Below, piece by piece: positions 1 through 7,247 of a stretch of 15,919 bases of DNA. Source of the DNA: Lachnoclostridium sp. UBA7097 (GTDB lineage Bacteria; Bacillota; Clostridia; Lachnospirales; Lachnospiraceae); contig DKYP01000080.1 in assembly GCA_002499945.1 (NCBI GenBank), forward strand, positions 1 to 15,919, read 5' to 3'. The notes under the pieces were generated by a model. The model was given only the letters and a program-made list of their open reading frames with translations, had not been told where the DNA came from and did no database searches. How positions within the stretch are numbered: the first letter of the stretch is position 1; every line of letters begins with the position of its first letter. Made by a program: the position numbers and the translations under genes.

Positions 1-3
1 ATC

Positions 4-396
4 TTAACGGTCGTCAGTATAATAGTCCTTATGGGCTTCTTCTTCTTTTTTAATTAAATCGTCTATTTTCTTCGACATATTTACACCATATTCTATTGAA
101 TCATCTATAATAAACTTAAGCTCTGGTGTATTACGCATATTAAGCGATTTAGCAAGAAGTGAGCGTATATGTGGTGCAGCACTTGAAAGCCCCTTTTGTG
201 TGTTTTCTTTATCTTCTTCATTACCTAAAACACTAACAAAAATCTTGGCAAATTTCAAGTCTGGTGTTACCTCCACAGATACAACTGATGTCATAGGATG
301 TATCCTTGGGTCTTTTATCTCCCTTGAAATTATCCTGCTTATTTCACGCTGTACTTCACCATTCATGCGTGAATACTTTATACTGTTTTTTTTCAT
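4..396 (-). CDS. rbfA: Ribosome-binding factor A (30S maturation)
   Basis: RbfA is a small KH-fold protein that binds the immature 30S subunit and helps 16S rRNA 5'-end maturation, especially in the cold. The 130-residue product has the family landmarks: an N-terminal helix followed by KDPRI (28-32), the beta segment DLKFAKIFVSV (46-56), the APHIR helix (about 74-78) and PELKFIIDDSIEYG (91-104). Its length is normal for Firmicutes. The ATG at 396 has a GGAGG sequence 6 nt upstream. It follows infB by 20 nt and is the last complete gene of the operon here. The stop codon sits at the window edge, so the next gene is not visible. Identification is secure from motifs and from its place after infB. 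Confidence 0.96.
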   Translation of the reverse strand: MKKNSIKYSRMNGEVQREISRIISREIKDPRIHPMTSVVSVEVTPDLKFAKIFVSVLGNEEDKENTQKGLSSAAPHIRSLLAKSLNMRNTPELKFIIDDSIEYGVNMSKKIDDLIKKEEEAHKDYYTDDR

Positions 397-416
397 TTAA
401 AGCCTCCATATTAATT

Positions 417-3365
417 CTATGCACGTGGCACTTCCACCATTGTATATGCTTCTACTTTATCTTCTTCTTTAATATCATTAAACCCTTCAAAGACAAGGCC
501 ACATTCATAGCCTGCCGCAACTTCCTTCACATCATCTTTAAACCTCTTAAGTGATGCAAGAGGACCGTCAAATAAAAGTTCCCCGTCACGTGATACCCTG
601 GCTTTGCATCCACGCACAATCTTGCCGTCAAGCACATATGAGCCGGCAATTATGCCTATGCCTGAAGCTTTAAATGTCTGGCGCACTTCAAGATGCCCAA
701 GTACCTGTTCTTCATATTCAGGGTCAAGCAGTCCTTTCATGGCTGCTTCTATATCTTCAATAGCGTTATATATTACTTTGTAAAGGCGTACATCTACTTT
801 CTCCCTTTCAGAAATCTCTTTTGCTGTGTTATCAGGCCTTACATTAAATCCTATTATTATTGCATTAGAAGCACTTGCAAGTGATACATCAGATTCATTA
901 ATTGCACCAACCGCGCCATGTATAATGCGTACAGCCACCTCTTCGTTGCTAAGTTTAAGAAGGCTCTGTTTTACAGCTTCAACTGAACCCTGTACATCAG
1001 CTTTTACAATAAGGTTTAATTCCTTAATATTGCCGGCCTTTATCTGTGAGAACAAACCGTCAAGTGTAAGTTTAGCCTTTGTATCATCAAGAAGCTTCTC
1101 CCTGCCCTGTTCAATATAAGTTTCTGCAATATTCCTTGCTTCTTTGTCATTTTCAGTAGCCATAAATATTTCACCTGCATCTGGCACATCATGGAGCCCG
1201 AGGATTTCTACAGGGGTAGATGGTTTTGCTTCTTTAACCCTCTGTCCTTTGTCATCCATCATTGCACGTATTTTACCATATGCAGAACCTACAGCAATAT
1301 TGTCGCCTACATGGAGTGTACCTTTCTGTACAAGCACTGTTGCAACAGGACCACGGCCTTTGTCAAGCTGTGCTTCTATAACAACACCCCTTGCCTTGCG
1401 GTCAGGGTTTGCCTTAAGCTCAAGCATCTCTGCAGTCAGTATAATCATATCAAGAAGGTTATCAATACCCTCTTTTGTATGTGCAGATACTGGCACAAAT
1501 ACTGTATCACCGCCCCAGTCCTCTGCAACAAGCCCATGCTCAACAAGTTCCTGTTTTACCCTTTCTATATTGGCACTTGGCTTATCAATCTTATTAACAG
1601 CTACTATAATTTCAACACCTGCTGCCTTTGCATGGTTTATAGCTTCCACCGTCTGTGGCATTACACCATCATCCGCTGCAACTACAAGTATTGCAATATC
1701 TGTAGACTGTGCGCCCCTCATACGCATTGAAGTAAACGCTTCATGCCCTGGTGTATCGAGGAATGTAATTTTATTGCCATTGGTTTCTGTAACATACGCA
1801 CCGATATGCTGTGTAATACCGCCGGCCTCACGTGATGTTACATGTGTTTCACGTATTGCATCAAGAAGTGAAGTCTTACCATGGTCTACGTGGCCCATTA
1901 CACATACAACAGGCGGGCGCTGTTTCATAAGTGCCTCATCTTCCTCATCCTCTTTAAGGATTTCTGCTATTAAATCAACTTTTTCCTCCTGTTCAGCTAT
2001 ACAGTTGTATTCAAGGGCAATTTCCTCTGCTTCCTCAAATGTTATCTCATGGTTAAGTGTTACTACCTGGCCACGCAGGAACAGGTTCTTAATAACAGTT
2101 GATGCCTGTATCTTCATTGTATCTGAAAGTTCTTTTATAGTCATCTTCTCAGGAAGCACTATTGTCTTAATGCCATCCTCTGGTTCAGCCGGCTTTGCAA
2201 CAGGTTCAGGCTTAATAAACGCCCCCCTGCGGTCAGGGTCTTTCTTCTTATGGTTCTTTGGCTGCATAAACATTTCGTTCTCCAAATCGTCCCTGTCACG
2301 GTTCTTGCCATATTTCTGTTTTGCACTTCTTGAATCCTTATTAGCCCGCTGCTGGCGTGACTGCTTAACCTCAGACTTCATTGAATCCATTGGTGCTGAC
2401 GCCCCTCTGCCGTCACGTCCGCCGCCACGGTTATCCCTGCTGCGGTTATCACGGTTATTATCCCTGCGGCCGTCCCTTTGCTGGTTATAGCTGTCCCTGT
2501 TCCTGCCTCCGTCACGCCCGCCATTATTATTACGGTTATCATTCCTGTTATTATCACGCCCGCCATTGTTATTACGGTTATCACGGTTTCCATTATTACC
2601 ACGGTTTCCACGGTTATCCCTGCCATCACGGTTATCACGGTTCTGGTTATCCCTGCGGCGTCCGCCATCACGGTTATCATGGTTCTGGTTATCACGTTTC
2701 CCGTTATTATTACGGCTGTTATTCTTATTAGCATTATTATTGCTATTTTTATTGCCGTTGTTATTATTGTTATTGTTTGTGCTGTTATTATTATTTACAT
2801 TAGTATTGTTATTATTATTTTGTCCGTTCTGGTTCATGTTATCCCTTTTCCCATTTGCAGTTTCCTGCCTGGCTTCATTTACATTTTCCTTAGTTTCTTT
2901 TTTGTCTGCCTCTTTTTTACCATCATGGCTGTTATTTGGTGTTTCCCTGGCAGCTACAGCTGTTTCCTGTTTTGTTTCTGTTTCTGGTTTTATTTCCTCT
3001 TTTACTTCCTTTGTTTCTTGTGCAACATTATCATTCTGCTGGCTGCCTGCTGGCTGCTTTGAAGTGCCTGTTTCCGGCTGTTTTGCTGCATGTGTATTTT
3101 TTGCCTGCTTATTCTTTTTACCACTGCCCTGTTTATCTGGCTTAGCAGGTTTATCTTGTTTAACAGGCCTGCTCTCTTTTTTCTGTGCAGCAAGCTGGCT
3201 AAAGTTTTTAAGCAGGAAACCTATTGCATCATCCTCTATGGTACTCTGGGCACTTTTAGCCTCAAAACCGTTTTCCTGTAAAAACCTAACTAAATCTTTG
3301 CTTTTTATATCAGGAAGTTTTTCCTGCATACTTCTTGCAATTTCATATATTTTCATTTTTGCCAT
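417..3365 (-). CDS. infB: Translation initiation factor IF-2 with very long low-complexity linker
   Basis: IF-2 is the GTPase that brings fMet-tRNA to the 30S subunit and promotes 50S joining. The 982-residue product starts with an IF2_N helical module (1-55), then a Lys/Glu/Gln-rich stretch (60-170) and an Asn/Arg/Asp/Gly-rich stretch (about 170-320). A second IF2_N module lies near 403-460. The GTPase domain shows GHVDHGKT (491-498), GGITQHIGAY (515-524), DTPGH (537-541), NKID (591-594) and SAH (627-629). Domains II-IV follow to the C-terminus. Many Firmicute IF-2 proteins are 700-900 residues, so the extra length is the linker. An AGGAGG sequence lies 12 nt before the ATG and overlaps the TAG stop of ylxQ, suggesting translational coupling. 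The GTPase and C-terminal regions leave no doubt about identity. Confidence 0.97.
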   Translation of the reverse strand: MAKMKIYEIARSMQEKLPDIKSKDLVRFLQENGFEAKSAQSTIEDDAIGFLLKNFSQLAAQKKESRPVKQDKPAKPDKQGSGKKNKQAKNTHAAKQPETGTSKQPAGSQQNDNVAQETKEVKEEIKPETETKQETAVAARETPNNSHDGKKEADKKETKENVNEARQETANGKRDNMNQNGQNNNNNTNVNNNNSTNNNNNNNGNKNSNNNANKNNSRNNNGKRDNQNHDNRDGGRRRDNQNRDNRDGRDNRGNRGNNGNRDNRNNNGGRDNNRNDNRNNNGGRDGGRNRDSYNQQRDGRRDNNRDNRSRDNRGGGRDGRGASAPMDSMKSEVKQSRQQRANKDSRSAKQKYGKNRDRDDLENEMFMQPKNHKKKDPDRRGAFIKPEPVAKPAEPEDGIKTIVLPEKMTIKELSDTMKIQASTVIKNLFLRGQVVTLNHEITFEEAEEIALEYNCIAEQEEKVDLIAEILKEDEEDEALMKQRPPVVCVMGHVDHGKTSLLDAIRETHVTSREAGGITQHIGAYVTETNGNKITFLDTPGHEAFTSMRMRGAQSTDIAILVVAADDGVMPQTVEAINHAKAAGVEIIVAVNKIDKPSANIERVKQELVEHGLVAEDWGGDTVFVPVSAHTKEGIDNLLDMIILTAEMLELKANPDRKARGVVIEAQLDKGRGPVATVLVQKGTLHVGDNIAVGSAYGKIRAMMDDKGQRVKEAKPSTPVEILGLHDVPDAGEIFMATENDKEARNIAETYIEQGREKLLDDTKAKLTLDGLFSQIKAGNIKELNLIVKADVQGSVEAVKQSLLKLSNEEVAVRIIHGAVGAINESDVSLASASNAIIIGFNVRPDNTAKEISEREKVDVRLYKVIYNAIEDIEAAMKGLLDPEYEEQVLGHLEVRQTFKASGIGIIAGSYVLDGKIVRGCKARVSRDGELLFDGPLASLKRFKDDVKEVAAGYECGLVFEGFNDIKEEDKVEAYTMVEVPRA
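2406..2858 (-). repeat. Low-complexity repeat tract encoding the IF-2 linker
   Basis: On the minus strand this tract is built mostly from AAT/AAC (Asn), CGT/CGG/AGG (Arg), GAT/GAC (Asp) and GGC/GGT (Gly) codons. The half nearer the gene's 5' end (about 2700-2858) is almost all Asn codons. The rest repeats units such as RDNRDNR and NNNGGRD. On the plus strand this appears as imperfect copies of cggttatcacggtt. The reading frame stays open throughout, so it is an in-frame coding minisatellite. The same composition removes stop codons from the opposite strand, which explains the long spurious frames there. Confidence 0.85.
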
Positions 3366-3381
3366 ACGTTCCTATGACCTC

Positions 3382-3684
3382 CTAGTCCATTTTCTTCATA
3401 ACCGCTTGTGCAAGGCCTTTATCAGTAATTGCCAGGGATGCGCGGAATTCCTTGCCTGTAAACTTTCCAAGCTCTTCCTTCGTTCCATGAATCTTTACCG
3501 GTACTTTATAATACTCGCACATATTACTAAATTTCTTCTTTGTATTATCCGAAGCATCCTCTGCCACAATGACAAGAGCAGCTTCCCCTGATTTCACAGC
3601 ATTTTCTGTCATAAACTCACCACTGGCTGTTTTTCCCGCCTTTGCTGCCATCCCCAGCATAAGAAGGGCGTTGTTATTTTTCAC
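3382..3684 (-). CDS. ylxQ: L7Ae/L30e-family RNA-binding protein YlxQ
   Basis: This 100-residue protein matches the ribosomal L7Ae/L30e/Gadd45 fold. LLMLGMAAKAGKTASGE at the N-terminus, the central ALVIVAEDASDNTKKKF and the later VPV segment are the usual helix-strand pattern. Family members bind kink-turn RNA, and B. subtilis YlxQ is encoded at the same place between ylxR and infB. The start is a GTG at 3684 with AAGGAG 10 nt upstream, inside the end of ylxR. The two frames overlap by 11 nt, so coupled translation is likely. The TAG stop overlaps the infB ribosome binding site. The family call is firm; its exact RNA target cannot be read here. Confidence 0.93.
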   Translation of the reverse strand: MKNNNALLMLGMAAKAGKTASGEFMTENAVKSGEAALVIVAEDASDNTKKKFSNMCEYYKVPVKIHGTKEELGKFTGKEFRASLAITDKGLAQAVMKKMD

Positions 3685-3964
3685 TGCCCATCATCTCCTT
3701 TTCAAGCTCTTTGTAAATTTCTGCAGGAATAGTGACCTTAAGGGAACGTTCCAGCGATTTGTGTTTCTGGGCAATTCTTAAACATTCCACTGAATTACAT
3801 ATATATGCTCCCCTGCCATTTTTCTTTCCTGTAAAATCGGCTTCAATTAAATCTTCTGGTGTTTTTATTATCCTTATAAGTTCTTTTTTCTCTTTACGTA
3901 CACCACATCCTGTACACTGCCGCATGGGTATTTTCCTTGCACGCGGGGTATTTTTAGTTCCCAT
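3674..3964 (-). CDS. ylxR: YlxR/RnpM family protein (DUF448)
   Basis: The 96-residue product carries the YlxR signature: PMRQCTGCGVRK (13-24), the GRGAYIC segment (50-56) and a further Cys at 61. These Cys residues sit where the family usually has them. YlxR in B. subtilis has been reported to bind RNase P RNA and modulate the enzyme, hence the name RnpM; the role here is inferred from family. The ATG at 3964 has a near-ideal AAGGAGGT a few bases upstream. It follows nusA by 58 nt and overlaps ylxQ by 11 nt. Basic N-terminus and small size fit an RNA-binding protein. Confidence 0.93.
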   Translation of the reverse strand: MGTKNTPRARKIPMRQCTGCGVRKEKKELIRIIKTPEDLIEADFTGKKNGRGAYICNSVECLRIAQKHKSLERSLKVTIPAEIYKELEKEMMGSEK

Positions 3965-4022
3965 AAAGGTGCACCTCCTTCTTAAAATAAATAATTATAA
4001 TAGCTGTTTATAGAAACAGGTC

Positions 4023-5126
4023 TTATGCCTCATCTGGCATATCTGGCATTTCTGGTATTTCTTCTTTTTCACATTTAATATCTATCTTATAACCTGTAAG
4101 CTTTGCTGCAAGCCTTGCATTCTGCCCTTCTTTGCCAATGGCAAGCGAAAGCTGGTTCTCTGGCACAATTACATGTGCTGTCTTTTCCTCTTCATTGGCC
4201 TCCACTGATAAAACCTTTGCCGGGCTTAATGCATTTTCAATAAGGACTGCTGGTGAATCACTCCATGTTATTATATCAATTTTCTCACCTTTCAGTTCTT
4301 CCACAATTGCATTTACACGGCTTCCGTTTATACCAACACACGCACCCACAGGGTCAACATTTGGGTTTTCTGCTGATACCGCCATCTTAGTACGTGAACC
4401 AGCTTCCCTTGCAATACTCCTGATTTCCACTGTCCCGTCCTGGATTTCCGTAACTTCTTCTTCAAACAGCCTTTTGACAAATTCAGGATGTGTACGTGAT
4501 ACTGTAATCCTTGGGCCTTTTGGTGTATCCTTTACCTCAACTACATAAAGTTTTATATGTTCTGTAGGCTTAAAATACTCTCCCTTTACCTGTTCGCTTT
4601 CCATAAGTACCGCATCAACCTTGCCAAGGTTTATACATACATTCTTGCCACTATAACGCTGTACAATTCCTGTAATTACCTCCCTCTCTTTTTCAAGATA
4701 CTGTATATACAGGACTTTCCTCTCTTCCTCACGTATCTTCTGTACAACAACCTGCTTTGCTTTCTGCGCAGCAATACGTCCGAAGTTCTTTGGGGTAACT
4801 TCTATAGGTACAATCCCGCCTATATCATGTACATCATACCTTAAAATCGCCTCTGTCATTCCTATCTGCTCTGCCTCATCTTCGATTTCATCATCATCTA
4901 CAACAGTTTTTTCCGCATAAACCTTTACTTCCCCTGTTTCACGGTTAATATTTACTTTTATATTTTCTGACTTGCCATACTGGTTCTTGCATGCGGCTAA
5001 AAGTGAATTTTCAATAGCTTCTAAAATAACTTCCTTGCTAATCTGCTTTTCTTTTTCAATTGCATTCAATGCTTCTATAAGTTCTGAACATTCATTTCTT
5101 GTAGACTTTGTCTTTCTTGCTGCCAT
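4023..5126 (-). CDS. nusA: Transcription termination/antitermination factor NusA
   Basis: NusA binds RNA polymerase and nascent RNA and stimulates pausing and intrinsic termination. The 367 residues show the N-terminal RNAP-binding domain (about 13-145, with LIEALNAIEKEKQISKE), an S1 domain (about 150-212), KH1 with the GINGSR loop (265-270) and KH2 with the GKEGQN loop (331-336). It lacks the C-terminal acidic repeats of Escherichia coli NusA, as is usual in Firmicutes. The first 12 residues, rich in Lys and Arg, come before the point where related proteins usually begin. No better start lies downstream, and GAGGAGG is 10 nt before this ATG. It follows rimP by 18 nt. NusA may control its own operon through the leader hairpin at 5690-5720. 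Confidence 0.97.
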   Translation of the reverse strand: MAARKTKSTRNECSELIEALNAIEKEKQISKEVILEAIENSLLAACKNQYGKSENIKVNINRETGEVKVYAEKTVVDDDEIEDEAEQIGMTEAILRYDVHDIGGIVPIEVTPKNFGRIAAQKAKQVVVQKIREEERKVLYIQYLEKEREVITGIVQRYSGKNVCINLGKVDAVLMESEQVKGEYFKPTEHIKLYVVEVKDTPKGPRITVSRTHPEFVKRLFEEEVTEIQDGTVEIRSIAREAGSRTKMAVSAENPNVDPVGACVGINGSRVNAIVEELKGEKIDIITWSDSPAVLIENALSPAKVLSVEANEEEKTAHVIVPENQLSLAIGKEGQNARLAAKLTGYKIDIKCEKEEIPEMPDMPDEA

Positions 5127-5144
5127 TTTTTTATTTCCTCCTCG

Positions 5145-5642
5145 TTAAAAATCTATAGCCAGCCTGACTGTAGAAATCTCTGTGCGGGTTATTTCATAAT
5201 CCTCTGAAAAATCTGTTTCTATTGTAATTGTCTTATCTGTAAAAGCCTTTAACACCCCTGTAATTTCTTTTACAGAAACCTCTTTTCCATTTTTGCCACA
5301 TGGTACTTTCCTTGCCTTATAAAACTTTACATCAACATCACTGCCTATGCTGCGCCTGAAATCCTTTTCCTTCTTTAACTGCCGTCCAAGGCCTGGTGAA
5401 CTTACCTCAAGTATATATGAACCCTCTATAAAATCTTCCTTGTCCATAATATCACTTAATGTACGGTTGACCATTTCACAGTCATCAAGCGTAATCCCTC
5501 CCTCTTTATCAATATAGGCACGTAAATACCAGTTACCTGCTTCTTTAACATATTCAACATCAACAAGTTCAAAATTATTTGCTTCCATAACTGGTTCTAA
5601 AAGTTTTTCTGTGCGTGTTTCATATTCCTCACGTTTAGTCAA
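5145..5642 (-). CDS. rimP: Ribosome maturation factor RimP
   Basis: RimP assists maturation of the 30S subunit. Family motifs are ELVDVEYVKE (25-34), WYLRAYIDKEGGI (38-50), DDCEMVNRTLSD (53-64) and SYILEVSSPGLGR (75-87), followed by a C-terminal SH3-like domain. I place the start at the TTG at 5642, giving 165 residues beginning MTKREEYE. From there the AAGAGG at 5651-5656 is 8 nt away. The ATG at 5648 gives two more residues but leaves only 2 nt after GAGG, which is too close for normal initiation. The choice is inference, and the ATG cannot be excluded. It is first in the operon and precedes nusA by 18 nt, the standard arrangement. Confidence 0.95.
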   Translation of the reverse strand: MTKREEYETRTEKLLEPVMEANNFELVDVEYVKEAGNWYLRAYIDKEGGITLDDCEMVNRTLSDIMDKEDFIEGSYILEVSSPGLGRQLKKEKDFRRSIGSDVDVKFYKARKVPCGKNGKEVSVKEITGVLKAFTDKTITIETDFSEDYEITRTEISTVRLAIDF

Positions 5643-5650
5643 GTGCATTA

Positions 5651-5656
5651 CCTCTT
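5651..5656 (-). promoter_or_regulatory. Ribosome binding site of rimP that decides its start
   Basis: The minus strand reads AAGAGG, then TA, then ATG, CAC and TTG. The distance to ATG is 2 nt and to TTG 8 nt, so the TTG at 5642 is the better-placed initiation codon. Confidence 0.55.
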
Positions 5657-5689
5657 TTCTGTTTTTTAATGTTTTTAACCGGCTGGCAC

Positions 5690-5720
5690 AAAATTAAAGA
5701 GTGGACCTGCGTCCACTCTT
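5690..5720 (-). terminator. Hairpin with interrupted U-tract in the rimP-nusA leader (candidate attenuator)
   Basis: On the minus strand AAGAGTGGAC and GTCCACTCTT form a perfect 10-bp stem closed by a GCAG loop, followed by TAATTTTG. This is an intrinsic-terminator shape with a U-tract broken by AA. It lies downstream of the candidate promoter and 42 nt before the rimP ATG at 5648 (48 nt before the TTG), so it sits inside the operon leader. The methyltransferase upstream has its own candidate terminator at 5801-5830, so this one is not needed to end that transcript. Plus-strand reading lacks a T-run, so it acts leftward. Confidence 0.65.
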
Positions 5721-5746
5721 ACTATTAATTACCATCTTTATACTTT

Positions 5747-5763
5747 AGTAGTGTACCACTACT
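5747..5763. promoter_or_regulatory. 7-bp perfect dyad over the -10 box, possible operator
   Basis: AGTAGTG (5747-5753) and CACTACT (5757-5763) are exact inverted copies around TAC. The dyad covers the candidate -10 box of the rimP promoter, where a repressor would block RNA polymerase. No regulator is identifiable in the window. Confidence 0.4.
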
Positions 5764-5778
5764 TTGGAAGAAATGCAA
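5750..5778 (-). promoter_or_regulatory. Candidate sigma-A promoter of the rimP operon
   Basis: The minus strand has TTGCAT (5778-5773), a 17-nt spacer and TACACT (5755-5750). Both boxes are imperfect (3/6 and 4/6), but spacing is ideal and the position, between the preceding terminator and the leader hairpin, is right. Transcription would start near 5743. Confidence 0.45.
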
Positions 5779-5800
5779 GTGTTTTCGGAAAAATGACATA

Positions 5801-5830
5801 AAATACACAATAAACAGGTACGCTACCTGT
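5801..5830 (-). terminator. Candidate terminator overlapping the methyltransferase stop codon
   Basis: On the minus strand ACAGGTA and TACCTGT form a 7-bp perfect stem with a GCG loop (5814-5830), followed by TTATTGTGTATTT. The stem contains the TAG stop of the methyltransferase gene. It is short, but the tail is U-rich and the position fits the end of that transcription unit. Confidence 0.5.
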
Positions 5831-6650
5831 CCATATCCCCATAAGTAATAATGGTTTCTAATTCCATTTTCCTTAAATCCAGCACTGTCACATAATGCAG
5901 TATTTCAAATGTTTCTGGCACTGTCTGCATATATGCCATATGTTCTTTTTCCCATGCTGCAATTTCTTCATCACTTAAAGAAGAAGCACCAATCCCACGG
6001 CATGCCTTCATACGCCCATGCCAGCTTTCACGTGTAAATGTAACTGGCAAATCATAAGTTACCATATTGGCAGGTTCAAATAAATTGCCACACCATGACG
6101 GCTTTTTTAACTGGTATCTTTCCATACGCCCGCCAGTCCATGACGGGTTATATTTAAGAACCATTTCTTCACTTGCCCTTGCAATTTCACTTTCCCCGGG
6201 AAGCCACGCCATAAAAAGCACACAAAAATGCCCGCCCGGTTTTAACATAATATGAATCCTTGGTAAAATCTGTGCTTTGTCAAAATACATAAAACACTGG
6301 CATGCTGTTACTACATCAAAAGAATTTGCAGGATAGTTAATATCTTCCGCTGCCATAACAGAATATCCAATATCCATTCCTGCTTCCTGGCTTAATTCTC
6401 TAGCATATTTAATCTGGTTTTCTGAAATATCAATACCCGTCCACTTAGCCCCGTACTTATACATATTCCTGGGAAGCACACCAGTACCTGTCCCAAGGTC
6501 AAGCACATTCTGCCCTTTTACACCAATAGAAAGTCCTGCTAACTTTTCATAAAATGCTTCTGGGTAAATATCACGGTACTTTGCATAATCCTTAGAAGCT
6601 TTTCCCCAGTCAAATGCTTTGCCATTATCAATATTTTTAATATTCATCAT
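5823..6650 (-). CDS. Class I SAM-dependent methyltransferase, substrate unknown
   Basis: The 275-residue protein has a Rossmann-type methyltransferase core of the Methyltransf_11/25 type. Motif I is VLDLGTGTGVL (49-59), GIDIS with an acidic residue (72-76) would bind the SAM ribose, AAED (100-103) fits motif II near the adenine, and MLKPGGHF (135-142) is the post-core strand-loop. The N-terminal AFDWGKASKDYAKYRDIYP is common in UbiE-like small-molecule methyltransferases. Residues 150-275 form a lid or substrate region I do not recognise, so the substrate is unknown. The ATG at 6650 has AAGGGG 8 nt upstream. Its first 14 nt overlap the end of the broken gene upstream, which implies former coupled translation. 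Confidence 0.88.
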   Translation of the reverse strand: MMNIKNIDNGKAFDWGKASKDYAKYRDIYPEAFYEKLAGLSIGVKGQNVLDLGTGTGVLPRNMYKYGAKWTGIDISENQIKYARELSQEAGMDIGYSVMAAEDINYPANSFDVVTACQCFMYFDKAQILPRIHIMLKPGGHFCVLFMAWLPGESEIARASEEMVLKYNPSWTGGRMERYQLKKPSWCGNLFEPANMVTYDLPVTFTRESWHGRMKACRGIGASSLSDEEIAAWEKEHMAYMQTVPETFEILHYVTVLDLRKMELETIITYGDMDR

Positions 6651-6996
6651 CCAGGCATCCCCTTACATAATCATAAAAAAACTTCCCGAAACTTTCCGAT
6701 ACAATTTCTATATTTTCATAATCCTCCGGTACTTTTACCACAGGACACTTCATTCCTCTTTTTCTGAAGAAAGCACATAGGAATCTTCTATAATATTATT
6801 ATTGTTTTCATTTACATCAAAATATGAAAAATACCGTAAATCTTCAAATTTAAAATTTATACTCTGTTCTTTAATACGTTTTATACTAACATCAGCATTT
6901 ACAGCTAATGAACTTCCCAATATTAACTATTCCATTAATATTTAAATCAAAAAATGGCTTTTTACTTTTATGTAACTTATAAGAAACTTTATACAT
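6637..6996 (-). pseudogene. Broken gene with two compensating single-base frameshifts, about 119 residues
   Basis: Translation starts at the ATG at 6996, which shares one base with the upstream stop (TAATG). It reads MYKVSYKLHKSKKPFFDLN and continues to VNIG, then meets a stop. A +1 shifted frame reads SSLAVNADVSIKRIKEQS and on to a TGA at 6750-6752. The original frame then resumes with KRGMKCPVVKVPEDYEN and ends near DDEY at 6637. Dropping one G from the GGG run and adding one A to the A5 run before GAGG joins all three parts into one open frame of 119 residues, ending exactly at the methyltransferase start. The composition is protein-like. I do not recognise the family; the tail with VPEDYENIEIVSESFGKFF loosely recalls SUKH/SMI1-type C-termini. 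Sequencing errors are an alternative to true decay. Confidence 0.6.
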
Positions 6997-7247
6997 TAAT
7001 ACCCTCCCAAAAAGAAACTGTCAGGAACTTCTGTAGTTCTTTCACATCTTACGTCCATACCTTTATCTAGACACTCAATATAGAAATCATCACTTTCTTC
7101 ATCTGTATAAACTCCTGCAATAACTCCTTTTACAATATCCCCGTCTATTTTATAATCGGTGACAAATACCCAGAGTCCAGGAAATAATTTCACCATTTCC
7201 TCCCATGCCATTTCTTTTCCTAAATATTTTCCTGATAAATCAGTCAT
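6996..7247 (-). CDS. Small acidic protein of unknown function, 83 residues
   Basis: The product is soluble, acidic and has no signal peptide or membrane segment. It begins MTDLSGKYLGKEMAWEEMV, has an aromatic centre (LFPGLWVFVTDYKIDGD) and ends FFLGGY. I do not recognise a domain with known function. The start is the ATG at 7247, with AGGGGGTG about 5 nt upstream. A longer frame would begin with TTG at 7268 and put that binding site inside the gene. Its stop overlaps the next ATG by one base (TAATG), so it was coupled to the broken gene that follows. The pattern of two small coupled genes is typical of accessory cargo, but no function should be assigned. Confidence 0.7.
   Translation of the reverse strand: MTDLSGKYLGKEMAWEEMVKLFPGLWVFVTDYKIDGDIVKGVIAGVYTDEESDDFYIECLDKGMDVRCERTTEVPDSFFLGGY

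Noticed and set aside
2406..2858. Repeat tract as a CRISPR array or tandem intergenic repeat
   Set aside because: Units are short, imperfect, not separated by unique spacers of even length, and stay in frame within infB.
1144..3591. Long plus-strand open frames opposite infB (448 and 341 codons, and several shorter ones)
   Set aside because: They mirror the infB coding strand. The low-complexity linker and skewed codon use remove stops on the opposite strand. The products are Ser/Leu/Phe or Cys/Tyr/His-rich with no domain, and no ribosome binding sites stand out.
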